Below, in pieces: positions 18,260 through 27,800 of a stretch of DNA of 64,000 bases. The position numbers were made by a program, and so were the translations under genes. The DNA is from Bin87 sp965203985 (GTDB lineage Bacteria; Chloroflexota; Dehalococcoidia; Lucifugimonadales; UBA3495), in contig CBDBDS010000008.1 of assembly GCA_965203985.1 (NCBI GenBank), positions 106,653 to 170,652 on the forward strand, written 5' to 3'. Positions within the stretch are counted from its first letter, which is position 1. Every line of letters starts with the position of its first letter. A model generated the notes under the pieces. The model searched no databases. It had not been told where the DNA came from and saw nothing but the letters and a program-made list of their open reading frames with translations.

Positions 18260-18472
18260 CTTGAATAGACTAAACTGGCAGCAGTTGCCAACCCTACTGC
18301 ACCTTGCCGCTTGCGCTCAACAAACCACGACGCTACCCTCGTACTCCATGGCTGTTCACTGACAGCCAGACGGAACGCCCCCTCCACAGGCCAGCCGGCA
18401 GCAGTCCCGACTGTACTCAAAACCCATCCCGGGATGGTCACCCGCTTCCATACCAACAGCTGGAGGATCATC

Positions 18473-18754
18473 TTGACACAGCACAAACCAGACGACACCG
18501 GCACCCTAACCGATGCCGCAACCATCTCGGAACAAATACGAGAACACGAACTGCTCCGTCAAAAATTCCGCGACGCCATCTCATCGGTCGGCGAGGAACA
18601 CTACGAACAGTGGGCCGGCATGGGACCCGAACAAGTCCTGGTCTTCGGCGAATCCCTCGAAGCCGTCATCGACCAGCTCAAGCCCAATGGCAAAGACCGC
18701 CGTCCCACAGTGGTCGAATACCTGACCGCAGAGGCTCCGGTGCTAATACTGTGA
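18473..18754 (+). CDS. Small protein of unknown function, partner of retropepsin-like protease
   Basis: A 93-residue acidic, mostly helical protein (TISEQIREHELLRQKFRDA...), not recognised. The TTG at 18473 was chosen because GGAGG (18462-18466) lies six bases upstream; an in-frame ATG at 18434 lacks a good site. Its TGA overlaps the GTG of the protease gene by four bases, so both are translated together. Possible roles are substrate, adaptor or inhibitor of the protease; no evidence separates these. It lies just outside the IS607 element. Confidence 0.6.
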   Translation: MTQHKPDDTGTLTDAATISEQIREHELLRQKFRDAISSVGEEHYEQWAGMGPEQVLVFGESLEAVIDQLKPNGKDRRPTVVEYLTAEAPVLIL

Positions 18755-19194
18755 TTACCGCATACTTCGACAATGGCCGTCCCTACGTGAGCGCGCACAT
18801 CGAGATACCCAGACTGACCATCGCAGGAACCATCCCACTGCTCGTTGACACCGGCGCCGACAACACGTGCATCCATCCCAAAGACGGCCCGGAAATGCTC
18901 ATCCCTTACCAAAGCCTCAACCGGCCAACCACCGTCAGGGGCGTCGCAGGCACCTCCCAACGTTACCTCGAAGACGCCGTCATCAGCTTCCGAGACTCCT
19001 TGGGAACACCTGTATTCAGATACCGCATAACGGTCCGCATCGGCAAACCCGACGACGTGGACGTTAGACTCCCGTCCCTGCTTGGACAGGACCTGCTTCG
19101 AAACTGGAGAACCATCCACGAGCCCGCCCGGCAACGGTTGGAGTTCATCCCGTTGGAGTTCATCCCGAGGAGCGCCGACATCGTCGGTGAGTAG
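18751..19194 (+). CDS. Retropepsin-like aspartic protease domain protein
   Basis: A 147-residue protein with a clan AA aspartic protease fold. The catalytic motif is in PLLVDTGADNTCIHP, and the second family hallmark, a hydrophobic-hydrophobic-Gly strand, is PSLLGQDLLRNW near residue 110. One DTG per chain means it must dimerise to be active, as retroviral proteases do. The GTG start (18751) overlaps the previous stop in GTGA. No signal peptide is seen, so it is cytoplasmic. The C-terminus has a short internal duplication (EFIPLEFIP). A second, two-domain relative is at 36981-37892. Confidence 0.75.
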   Translation: MITAYFDNGRPYVSAHIEIPRLTIAGTIPLLVDTGADNTCIHPKDGPEMLIPYQSLNRPTTVRGVAGTSQRYLEDAVISFRDSLGTPVFRYRITVRIGKPDDVDVRLPSLLGQDLLRNWRTIHEPARQRLEFIPLEFIPRSADIVGE

Positions 19195-19429
19195 GCCATC
19201 CGCCAGCGCCATGCTCCCGCTCAAGCACAACACGAAATCCGTTCGGGCATGACAAGGGCAGCTGGTCCACGGGCCCTGGACCACCATCATAGTTACTCCC
19301 ATCATAGTTACTCATAGTTGCTCATGGCGGTCCAGACGAAAGGCTGACTTTATCACATGGCGTGATACCCCATTTCAAATTGAGTCACCACCCAGGCCCC
19401 ACAGTTCAAGCGCAAGGACCGTCAAGCGA

Positions 19430-20221
19430 ATGGCAACCGTCACCGTCATCATTCCGGTCCGCAACGACCGCCGCGTCGCTCGCGCCCTGGATTCGGTCCT
19501 CGCCCAGCGTCTCCCCGTGGGCATCGCTCTCCAGGTTATCGTCGTGGACGATTCCGATGACGATACCCCGGACGTCCTGCTCCAATATCGAGGCCGCGTT
19601 GCCATAACGTCCACCCCCGGCGGCGCCCGGGGCGTCTATGCGGCCCGCAATCATGGCCTCACGCTGGCCCGGGGCGATTTCGTCAACTTCCTCGGCGCGG
19701 ACGACGTGTACGCGGACCCCAACGTGCTGTCCGACGTGGCGCAGGCATTCCGGCAGGATGCGCCCGATTTCGTGCATGGCTGGGTGGAGACGGTGGATGC
19801 GACCGGGAAAGTGGTTGGCGTTCCGCCGCGGTGGTCCACCCGGAAGCTCTTGTTGCTCGCGCACATGATCCCCGATACCGCCACGTTCTGGGGGAAGGAG
19901 GTTTTTCGGAAGCGCGGCGCCTACCGCGAGGATTTAGCGATAGCGGGCGACTATGAATTTTTCCTGAGAAACGTGGTCAAGGGCAAAGCGCGGGGCGCCA
20001 AACGGGATCGGACGTTGGTTCTCATGGAATCCGGCGGGATGTCGTGGAGCCAATCGCTCGGGTTGGACCTCTTCATCGCCAGGGAGCGCCGCCGGGCCTG
20101 GCGGGCCAACGCGTCCTGGCAGATGCTGGCATCCGAGGCCTGTTTCACGAGAATGATTCTCATGGGAAACCTGCGGCGGCTGTGCCACCGGATAGCGGCG
20201 CGGCTGTCGCCGGGGCGGTGA
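19430..20221 (+). CDS. GT2 glycosyltransferase
   Basis: A 263-residue family 2 glycosyltransferase (GT-A fold). It shows VTVIIPVRNDRRVARALDSVL, the VVDDSDDD nucleotide site (about 40-47), GGARGVYAARNHGL, and the DxD-type FLGADDVYADP. The acceptor region IAGDYEFFLRN is typical of short GT2 enzymes. The ATG at 19430 lies 12 bases after AAGGA. It stands alone between two mobile-element regions but belongs in function with gmd and fcl; it could be a fucosyltransferase, although nothing in the sequence proves the donor. The 235 bases upstream hold only short direct repeats of CATAGTTACTC around 19288-19320. Confidence 0.85.
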   Translation: MATVTVIIPVRNDRRVARALDSVLAQRLPVGIALQVIVVDDSDDDTPDVLLQYRGRVAITSTPGGARGVYAARNHGLTLARGDFVNFLGADDVYADPNVLSDVAQAFRQDAPDFVHGWVETVDATGKVVGVPPRWSTRKLLLLAHMIPDTATFWGKEVFRKRGAYREDLAIAGDYEFFLRNVVKGKARGAKRDRTLVLMESGGMSWSQSLGLDLFIARERRRAWRANASWQMLASEACFTRMILMGNLRRLCHRIAARLSPGR

Positions 20222-20228
20222 TATCGTG

Positions 20229-20330
20229 AGAATCAGGATTCGCCGGATTTGTGGATTATCAGGATCAGGACCGCTCTGCCCCAAATGGTCGCAATCCGGT
20301 CAATCCGATAATCCGGTCAATCCTGATTCT
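20229..20330. repeat. Imperfect inverted repeat of ~25-bp arms
   Basis: The left arm starts AGAATCAGGATTCGCCGGATT and the right arm, read in reverse complement from 20330, starts AGAATCAGGATTGACCGGATT, with GGATTATC-type subrepeats between. It is non-coding and resembles a dispersed palindromic repeat. Confidence 0.6.
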
Positions 20331-20346
20331 GACGAACTCCCGAAAG

Positions 20347-20360
20347 TGGGTACGCGTGAG
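20347..20360. repeat. Solo IS4/MITE terminus
   Basis: GGGTACGCGTGAG matches the right end of the IS4 element and the MITE. No matching left end was found nearby. Confidence 0.5.
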
Positions 20361-20423
20361 TTCCAAGCGGTAGAGAAACCGCAGATCGCTCATCGCCTTT
20401 CACCATCCGCAGATTGCGGCATC

Positions 20424-20477
20424 GCTCCGTTCAGGGAAGGGGCTCCGTTCAGGGAAGGGGCTCCGTTCACGGAAGGT
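20424..20477. repeat. Three tandem copies of an 18-bp unit
   Basis: GCTCCGTTCAGGGAAGGG occurs twice exactly and a third time with two changes. It overlaps the last bases of fcl. Confidence 0.8.
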
Positions 20478-21417
20478 GCTGCCCGCGGCGCTCATGGGGC
20501 GGCAGCCCCTTGAACCAGTGGTAGGTCTGCTCCAGACCCGCCTTCAGCTCGATCTGGTGGGTCCACCCCATGCCCTCCAGCCGGGATACGTCCAGGAGTT
20601 TGCGGGGCGTTCCGTCCGGCTTGCTGCGGTCATAGGTGATGGTCGCCCGGGCCCCCGTGACGTCCTTCATCAGGACCGCCAGTTCGGCGATGCTCAGGTC
20701 GGCGCCGGCGCCGACGTTGATGATCTCCGGGGAAGAGTAGCGCTGCATCAGGAAGTGGCAGGCGCCGGCCAGGTCGTCCACGTGCAGGAACTCGCGGCGC
20801 GGCGCGCCGGTCCCCCAGACGACCACCTCGCCCCCCTCCCGGGCTTCATGGAATTTTCGCATCAGCCCGGGGATTACGTGGGAGAGTTCCGGGTCATAAC
20901 TGTCGCCCGGCCCGTAAAGATTGGTGGGCATGAGACTGATCGCGTTGAACCCGTATTCCCGGGCATACGATTGGCACATCTTGATGCCGGCGATCTTGGC
21001 GACGGCGTAGGGCTCATTGGTGGCTTCCAGGGGCCCGGTGAGCAGCAGGTCCTCGGTGATGGGCTGACGGGCGTCCCGAGGGTAGATGCAGCTGGAACCG
21101 AGGAAAAGCAGTTTTTCCACGCCGTTCCGATACGCGGCATCGATCACGTTGGTTTGCATCATGAGATTGTCGGCGATGAACCGCGCCGGATGGCCGGCGT
21201 TGGCGCCAATGCCGCCCACCGTCGCCGCCGCATTGAACACGTACCTGATGTCGGAACGGCGGAAGAATTGATCCACCCGGCTCTGGTCGCGCAGGTCCAG
21301 GCGTTCCCGGCCGGCCGTGATGATGTTCCGGTAGCCCCTGGCCTCCAGCGTCCGGCAGATAGCCGAACCGACCATCCCGCGGTGTCCTGAAACGAAGATA
21401 TGGTCGCTCTTTTCCAT
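20467..21417 (-). CDS. fcl: GDP-L-fucose synthase
   Basis: Epimerase/reductase converting GDP-4-keto-6-deoxymannose to GDP-L-fucose with NADPH; 316 residues, the family length. It shows the Rossmann motif VSGHRGMVGSA (8-18), the SSCIYP substrate segment, catalytic YAVAK (NEPYAVAKIAG), and LMPTNLYGPGD...SHVIPGLMRK. The frame is open upstream to 21633, but MEKSDHIFVSGHRG at 21417 is the natural start and has GGGGGCAAG just before it. The extra upstream codons cross MITE sequence. It completes the pathway begun by gmd, from which it is separated by the IS607 element. Confidence 0.95.
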   Translation of the reverse strand: MEKSDHIFVSGHRGMVGSAICRTLEARGYRNIITAGRERLDLRDQSRVDQFFRRSDIRYVFNAAATVGGIGANAGHPARFIADNLMMQTNVIDAAYRNGVEKLLFLGSSCIYPRDARQPITEDLLLTGPLEATNEPYAVAKIAGIKMCQSYAREYGFNAISLMPTNLYGPGDSYDPELSHVIPGLMRKFHEAREGGEVVVWGTGAPRREFLHVDDLAGACHFLMQRYSSPEIINVGAGADLSIAELAVLMKDVTGARATITYDRSKPDGTPRKLLDVSRLEGMGWTHQIELKAGLEQTYHWFKGLPPHERRGQHLP

Positions 21418-21566
21418 GGCTTGCCCCCGTAAAGCGGTCTTGTCAATGATCAATCGCGGCTGGCCGGCGGCGAGACCGGTTGCGGAAAGCGCGTCCGGCC
21501 CCCAGTGCCCCGGCGCCCACTGCCGCCAGCTCAAATTCAACCATATCTCTGACCAGTTCTTCAAAC

Positions 21567-21627
21567 GAGATCGCCGCGTGGCTGCGCTCCTCGCAATGGC
21601 AGTTTCCAGAAAGCGGGTACGCGTGAG
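21567..21627. repeat. Right half of the MITE
   Basis: GAGATCGCCGCGTGGCTGCG through to a terminal GGGTACGCGTGAG reproduces the right arm and right end of the element at 11274-11410. The left half is missing. It lies upstream of fcl. Confidence 0.6.
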
Positions 21628-21696
21628 AGGCAATGCCCCCTTGATTGACCGGGTGCGATGCTATATTCTCTCCCGCGTAATTTCAAATGGAACCCC

Positions 21697-21842
21697 GGCG
21701 ATTGCCCCGCCAGCGCCTGCTGCTCAAGGGCCGCCGCCGGCAGAGGGTCCGGCCGCTGCCCGAACCCTGGCCACAGCCCGAACCCAGCCTGGAGATCACC
21801 CATCGTGCGCCGCCATGACAACCGTTACCCACCCCTGTCATC
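21697..21842 (+). pseudogene. C-terminal remnant and end of an IS4-family element
   Basis: Translation of 21716-21817 gives LLLKG…PLPEPWPQPEPSLEITHRAPP and a stop. This parallels the C-terminus of the transposase at 45885-47087 (LMLKG…LLPEPWPEPKEGLEITHHAPP). The following CCGTTACCCACCCCTGTC resembles that element's terminus (TTACCTACCCCTCTAAG). Only this end of the element remains, stopping right before the start region of the giant surface-protein gene. Confidence 0.7.
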
Positions 21843-21866
21843 CCCGGGAACATGCCGGAGGCCGGC

Positions 21867-24800
21867 ATGATGGCCCGGCGCGCCTGGCGCGGGGCCGCGC
21901 CGCCGCTGCTGGCCGCCGTCCTGGCCCTGCTGGCCGCGGGCCTCGTCTTCCTCCTGTTTGACGCCCCGGACGCTGACGCCCAGGCGGCAAGGACGGTGAG
22001 GTTCGTCGAAAATCACTATGTCTTGAACGAAGCCCAAACAATAACAGCAGAGGTTACTATCAGCCCGCCGCTGACCGCGGAGAGCAGCGTCATCATCCAG
22101 GCCAGCGGCGACGCTGCACTTGGCACTGACTACACCTTCAAAGGGCTGACCGACGACAACCGTCTGGTCCTGCCGGCCGGAGCGACCCGGGCCAGCTTTA
22201 CGATGCGCGCGGTGCAGGACAATCGCGATGAAGAACGCGAGGATGGACAAGTTGATCTGGTTGCCATCGCCAACGCGCCCTATACCACTTCTAACGGCTC
22301 CAGCTTTGGATTCATAATCTATGGGAATACGAGGCCGTCCGTCTGGACGGCCACGCTGACGCCAAAGGCCTTTGCCACCACCTCCTCGAAAACGTTTCAT
22401 GGCTGTTACGACAAGAACAGCACCAGCACCTACAAGTGCAGCGATACCGATATCCTGACCAAGGACGGATTCACCGTAGGCGCGCAGCCCTACAAGGTAG
22501 AGAGCGTGTCTGTGCTGAGCCAGAACCTGATTCTGACGCTGGACGGGGCGATTCTGCCCGGGCTGAAGGGCTACTCGCTGTATGCGGGCGCTACCGAGCT
22601 GAAACTGCTGGAAGCCACCATCACGGAGAACCGGGCCGCCTGGAGCAGTACGGGCCTGAGCTGGACCGCGGACACGAACGTGGACCTGCGCCTGGCGCTC
22701 CGGGAACCGCCGGGGCGGCCCACCGGCGTGGGCGCCGCCGAGGGTTCCGACGCCAGCAGTCTCTACGTCTGGTGGACCGCCCCCGAGAGCGCCGGCGACG
22801 CGGACGAACTCGCCGGCTACGACGTTCACTACAAGGAAACCGGCGCCCCGGACCGGGACCCCACTGTCTTGTGGTCGGCCACCCTGATCGCGCAGACCCT
22901 GCATCATTCGGCGGGCTTAGGCTGCTACTATACAGGGAACAACCCGCGATGCGGGGCGACTACCACCCCCCCGATACTCACCGACAACGATTTCAGCATT
23001 AATGGCGCGACCTACCAGTTCACCGAAATCAGAGCCCTGGGCAGCCTGGTGTTTCTGGATACCAATATCCAACTGGCGGAGGCGGAGTGGCGAAAATACA
23101 CCCTGTCCGTGGCTGGCAAACCGGTCAACCTAGACGCGAGCGGCGTAAGCTTTGGCGCTGGTGGGAGAGTACAAATCACAAGGTCCTCATTTGGTCTGCC
23201 GGCCTGGAGTTCTGGAGACCGGATTGCCCTGAGCCTGACGAAGGACACGGACGCCGCCGCCGGCTGGGTGGAGGCCAAGCCGCCCCCCGACGCCTCGGCC
23301 CTCCACACGGTCATCGCCGACCTGCCCCATGACAAGCGCTACGACGTGCGGGTCCGGGCGCGAACCGTCCTGGGCCCCGGGCCCTGGTCCGCCACGGTCG
23401 CCTCCCATACCGCCATCTGGGACGCCATCCTGTCCCCCCAGGACATACTGGAAGACGGTTCTGAATTTGGCTGTGACTCCGGCTCCAGCACCAACACCGT
23501 CAAGTGCATCTCAAGAGACATGGGGGCCTTCTCCGGCCACCACACCATCACCGTGGACGACCGCAGCATCAACATAACGCGGGTGGCGACCTCGCAGGGC
23601 GCCCTGGAGCTGAAGCTGGGCGCGTCAATTCCCGCGGCCCTCGTGGGCTACACCCTGCAGGCCGGCGCCACCACGACCCTGCCCCTGGCGGCCGCGACCA
23701 TCGACGACACCACCGCCTCCTGGAGCGATCTGACGTTGGAATGGTCCGGGGCCGACACGGCCGTGCCCCTGGTCCTGTTCCCCAGCGACCCGCCGGGGGC
23801 GCCCCCGGCCGCCGGCGGCGCCGGCGGCGCCGGCCGGCTGAACGCCTGGTGGGCCCGCCCCCACGACACCGGCGACGCCGACGAAATCACCGGCTATGAC
23901 CTCCAGTACAAGGAGAGCTCGGCGCCGGCCCGGGTCGCCACCGTCTGGGCCGCCACCTTCAACACCCCCGACACTGTTATATCCGGGGTCGGCCAAGGCT
24001 GCGCTAATCCGAATTTATTCTGCGGGGCCACCACCACGCCGGCCGTTCTCACCGACAACAACTTTGACATCGGCGGCACGACCTACCGGGTCACCCGACT
24101 CCTGGACCCGGGGGACGGCACGATCGTCCTGGGCACGACTCCGTTGTTGACGCAGGCCGCGGTGGAGGGTTATACCCTGTGGTTCGACGGCAATGAGATC
24201 AACCTGGCGGAGGCCACGGCGGGGGTGGAGGTCAACGCCCAGGGCCAAATCGTCATCACCCAAAACGGGCATAGCCTGGATCCCATCGCCGCTAACCAGA
24301 TCCGCCACCTCAGGCTGCAGCCCACGGGCGGAGCGACCCAGGGCTGGGTGGACGCGCCGCAGCCGGCGGCGGGGACCACCTTGTGGGCCCCCATCACCGG
24401 CCTGACCAACTACCGGAGCTACCAGGTGCGGGCCCGGGCCCTGACCAAGGTTGGCCCCGGCCCCTGGAGCGTCCCCGGCGCCGGGTCCCCGGCGCCGCAG
24501 CAGACGGTCTGGAGCGCCACGCTGACCGCGAAACACGATTTAGGCGGAGCTGTCGTCGGCTGCGACAACATTCAATCCGCGGCGGAAGACAAGTGCAGCA
24601 CTGCGGCGACGCTGACCGACCACGACTTCGACGCTGCCGGGACGGCTTACAGTTTCGAGTCCATCCTGTATGAGGGAACCCACATTGCGGATGGGATAAC
24701 TGTCCCGGCGTCCATCCAGCTGCGTCTCAACAAGGCGATTCCCAACGCCTTCCGGGGCTACACCCTGCACGTGGTCGACGCGCAAATCCCCCTGGCCGTC

Positions 24801-27800
24801 GACGTCGGCGTTCCATGTCGAGACAGCGTCGCCAATTGCGTCAGGCTGGAGGTGCCGGACGGTGTTTCCTGGAGCCACAACGCCCAGGTGGAGCTGAGCC
24901 TGCAGGAATCGGTGAGCGTTCCCGGCCCGCCCACGGGGCTGACCCTGGCCGCCGGCGACGGGGAACTCACCGCCGCCTGGCTGGCGCCGGCCAGCCAGGG
25001 CGCCTCGGCCATCACCGGCTACGACGTCCAGTACCGGCCGGCCGCGACGACCACCTGGACCGGCGCCGGCCAACGCGTGACCGGCGCCACGCAGACCATC
25101 ACCGGGCTGACCAATTTGACGAAGTACGAGGCGCGGGTGCGGGCGGTGAACGCCCAAGGCGCCGGCGGCTGGTCCGACATCGCCGCGGCGACGCCCCTGC
25201 CGGCGGGCGCCGTCTGGGCCGCCAAGCTGACGCCCCAGGACCTGGCCACCGGCTCCGGCGGCCCTAACGACCCCACCCGGGGCCTGGTGGGCTGCGACAT
25301 CGCCAACAGCACGTCCACGGCGAAGTGCAGCGCGCCGGCCGCCCTGAGCGAGGCCAGCTTCGAATTCGAAGGAGCCACCCTGACGGTGGCCCGGATCTCG
25401 ATGACCACGGCCAGGAACGCGGCGCCGGGAACCCTCACGCTCACCCTGGGCGGGGCCATACCGGAGGAGCTCCGGAGCTACGCCCTGTGGGCCCAGACCG
25501 TCGGCGAGACGGCGCAGTTGCAGTTCCCCCTGGCGGGCGCGGTGAGCGAGGACGCGCCCGAGACCACCACCTGGACGAATACCGGCCTGGACTGGGCGAT
25601 AGACCGAACGGTGCAGCTGCAGCTCCTCCAGGGCACCGTGCCGACCGGGGTAGCCCTGGAGACTTCCGACGGGCGGATCGACGTCTCGTGGAAGGCTCCC
25701 GGCGACCCGGACTTCCAGGTCACGGGCTACGACGTGGAGTACAAGGAGACCGCGGCGTCGGACCAGGCGGCCACCGGCCGGGACCCGGCCACCGGCTGGG
25801 TGGATACCGGGCATCGCGGCTCCGAAACCACGCAGACGATCACCGGGCTGGACAACTACGCCAAGTACGACGTGCGGGTGCGGGCGCCGGACGCCGACCC
25901 CGATACGGAAGACTACTGGTCCGCCCCGGCCACGGCCCGGGTGGTGCTGGCCGGCCAGTCCACCCCCTGGGAAGGCACGCTGACCGTGGGCTCCGTGACC
26001 GCGGGCTCCGTGGATTTCGGCCTGGGCTGCGGAACCCCGGAGACCACCTCCGCCAGAGCCGGCGGGGTGGACTGCTCCGGGGAGCTGACCAACGCCGTCA
26101 TCGGGGCGCTGGGCAGCAACGTGACCGTGCGGAACGTCACGCTGCGGACCACGGGCACCGGGGACCACTCCGGGCCGGGAACGCTGCGCTTCGCCGTGGA
26201 CCGCTGGTTCTCCAACTACAACTACCTGACCCTGGTGGTGGACGGCCGGACCTTCCGGCTGGTGGACGCGCTGAATGGCGGCTGCGTCCGCTGCGACGGG
26301 ACGGGAGACGACTTCTTCGACTCCGGCTGGAACGCCGCCACGGGCAAGGGGTTCCACATCTTCTCCTGGCCCAACGCCGGCCTGGACTGGTCGGCGGGCG
26401 CGACCGCGGACCTGGCCCTGGTCTATACCCGGGAAGCCTACATGGGGGACTCGACCTGGGGCTTCCCGGCGCGACAAACGGTGCGGGAGCGTCCGCCCTC
26501 AGGCACCGTGGAAGGCGAGCGGCAGGGCTTCGGCGAGCGCGACGGCCCCTACGAGGCCACGCGGGACGACCTGGACATCTATCGCCTGAACGTGCGCATC
26601 AGCGAGCCGGCCGGCCAGGGCGGCCTGTGGGGTCGCCTGACCGTGGATCCGAAGAGCACGGCCACGCAGGGCGTGGACTACGAGTTCATCAATACCTACG
26701 GCTACCCCATTCCGGAAGAGCGGCTCTGGGTGGTCACGTCGCCCCGCTTCCACTACCCCGAGGGCGAAGGCACGAGCTGGGTGCACTCGGTGTTCCTGCG
26801 GATCATCGACGACAACCACGAGGACAGCGGCGAGACCATCATCATCAAGCCCGAGGTGCCGGGGTTCATGAGCCACGGGATGATAGTTACCATTCTGAAC
26901 CACGACGACGGCCCGCCGCCCGAGGGCGAGGCGCAGCCGACGAGCCTGGCCGAAGCCAAGTCGGCCGCGGCGGAGCGGGAGCGGCAGCAGCCCCAGCGGC
27001 CGATACCGGGCCGGTCGGACAACGCCAACCTGGCGTCGCTGTCGCTGCCCTACAACGGCGTCCTGCGCCCGGCCTTCACCCCGGACACCACCGAGTACAC
27101 GGTGCACCTCAGCGAATATGAGACTCGCCTGATCAACCTGATTGTGAAGGCGCGGGCGGCGGACGCCGGGGCGACGGTCACCGTCGACGGCCGGGCCCTC
27201 CAGCGGGGCCTGGGTTTCCTGTCAAATCCGGGCTACGAGCCGCAGTCCTACCGGGTGGTGGTCACCGCCGCGGACGCCTATACCACCCGGACCTACACCC
27301 TGACTACCACCACGGACCCCGTGCCGCCGCCGACACCGCCGGGGGTGACGGTGACCCCGTCCACCCTGAGCGTGTCCGAGGACGGCAGCGCGACCTACAC
27401 CGTGGCGCTGGACAGCCGGCCCGCGGCGGACGTGACCATCACTCCGACCAGCGGAGACGACGGCGCAGTGGGCGTCGCCCCGGCGTCGCACACCTTCACG
27501 CCGTCCGGCTGGAACGTCGCGCAGATCTTCACCGTGTCCGGGCTGGCCGACGAGGACACGGACGACGAGTCGGTCAGCGTCAGCCACGCCGTGACCAGCA
27601 GCGACGCCGGGTACCACGGCATCGCGGTTGCGTCGGTGGCCGTGTCGGTGACGGACGACACTCCCGAACAACAGCAGCAGACGGCGGAGCCGGTGGAAAT
27701 ACCCGGCCCGGTGGTCGGACTCCTGCTGGAAGCAACGACGGACAGCGTGACCGTAAGCTGGCAGGCCCCGGAGAGCGGCGGAGCGGTGGACAACTACATC

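Larger units (their letters stand above)
15945..18290 (-). mobile_element. IS607-type element (serine recombinase plus TnpB)
   Basis: A two-gene element on the - strand: a small serine recombinase (tnpA, 17663-18259) overlapping a TnpB-family gene (16092-17663), the defining layout of IS607. These elements use the serine recombinase to move and have no terminal inverted repeats, so the ends given are estimates. The 3' end is set just past the last hairpin downstream of tnpB and the 5' end shortly before tnpA. It separates gmd from fcl. Confidence 0.75.

Noticed and set aside
20424..20477. Possible CRISPR array
   Set aside because: The 18-bp units are directly adjacent with no spacers.
20476..21390. 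304-codon open frame on the + strand
   Set aside because: Antisense to fcl; no conserved pattern.
24540..26477. 645-codon open frame on the - strand
   Set aside because: Antisense to the giant secreted protein; composition is Gly/Arg/Ala-rich as expected for a shadow of a GC-rich gene, and no motif or ribosome-binding site is present.
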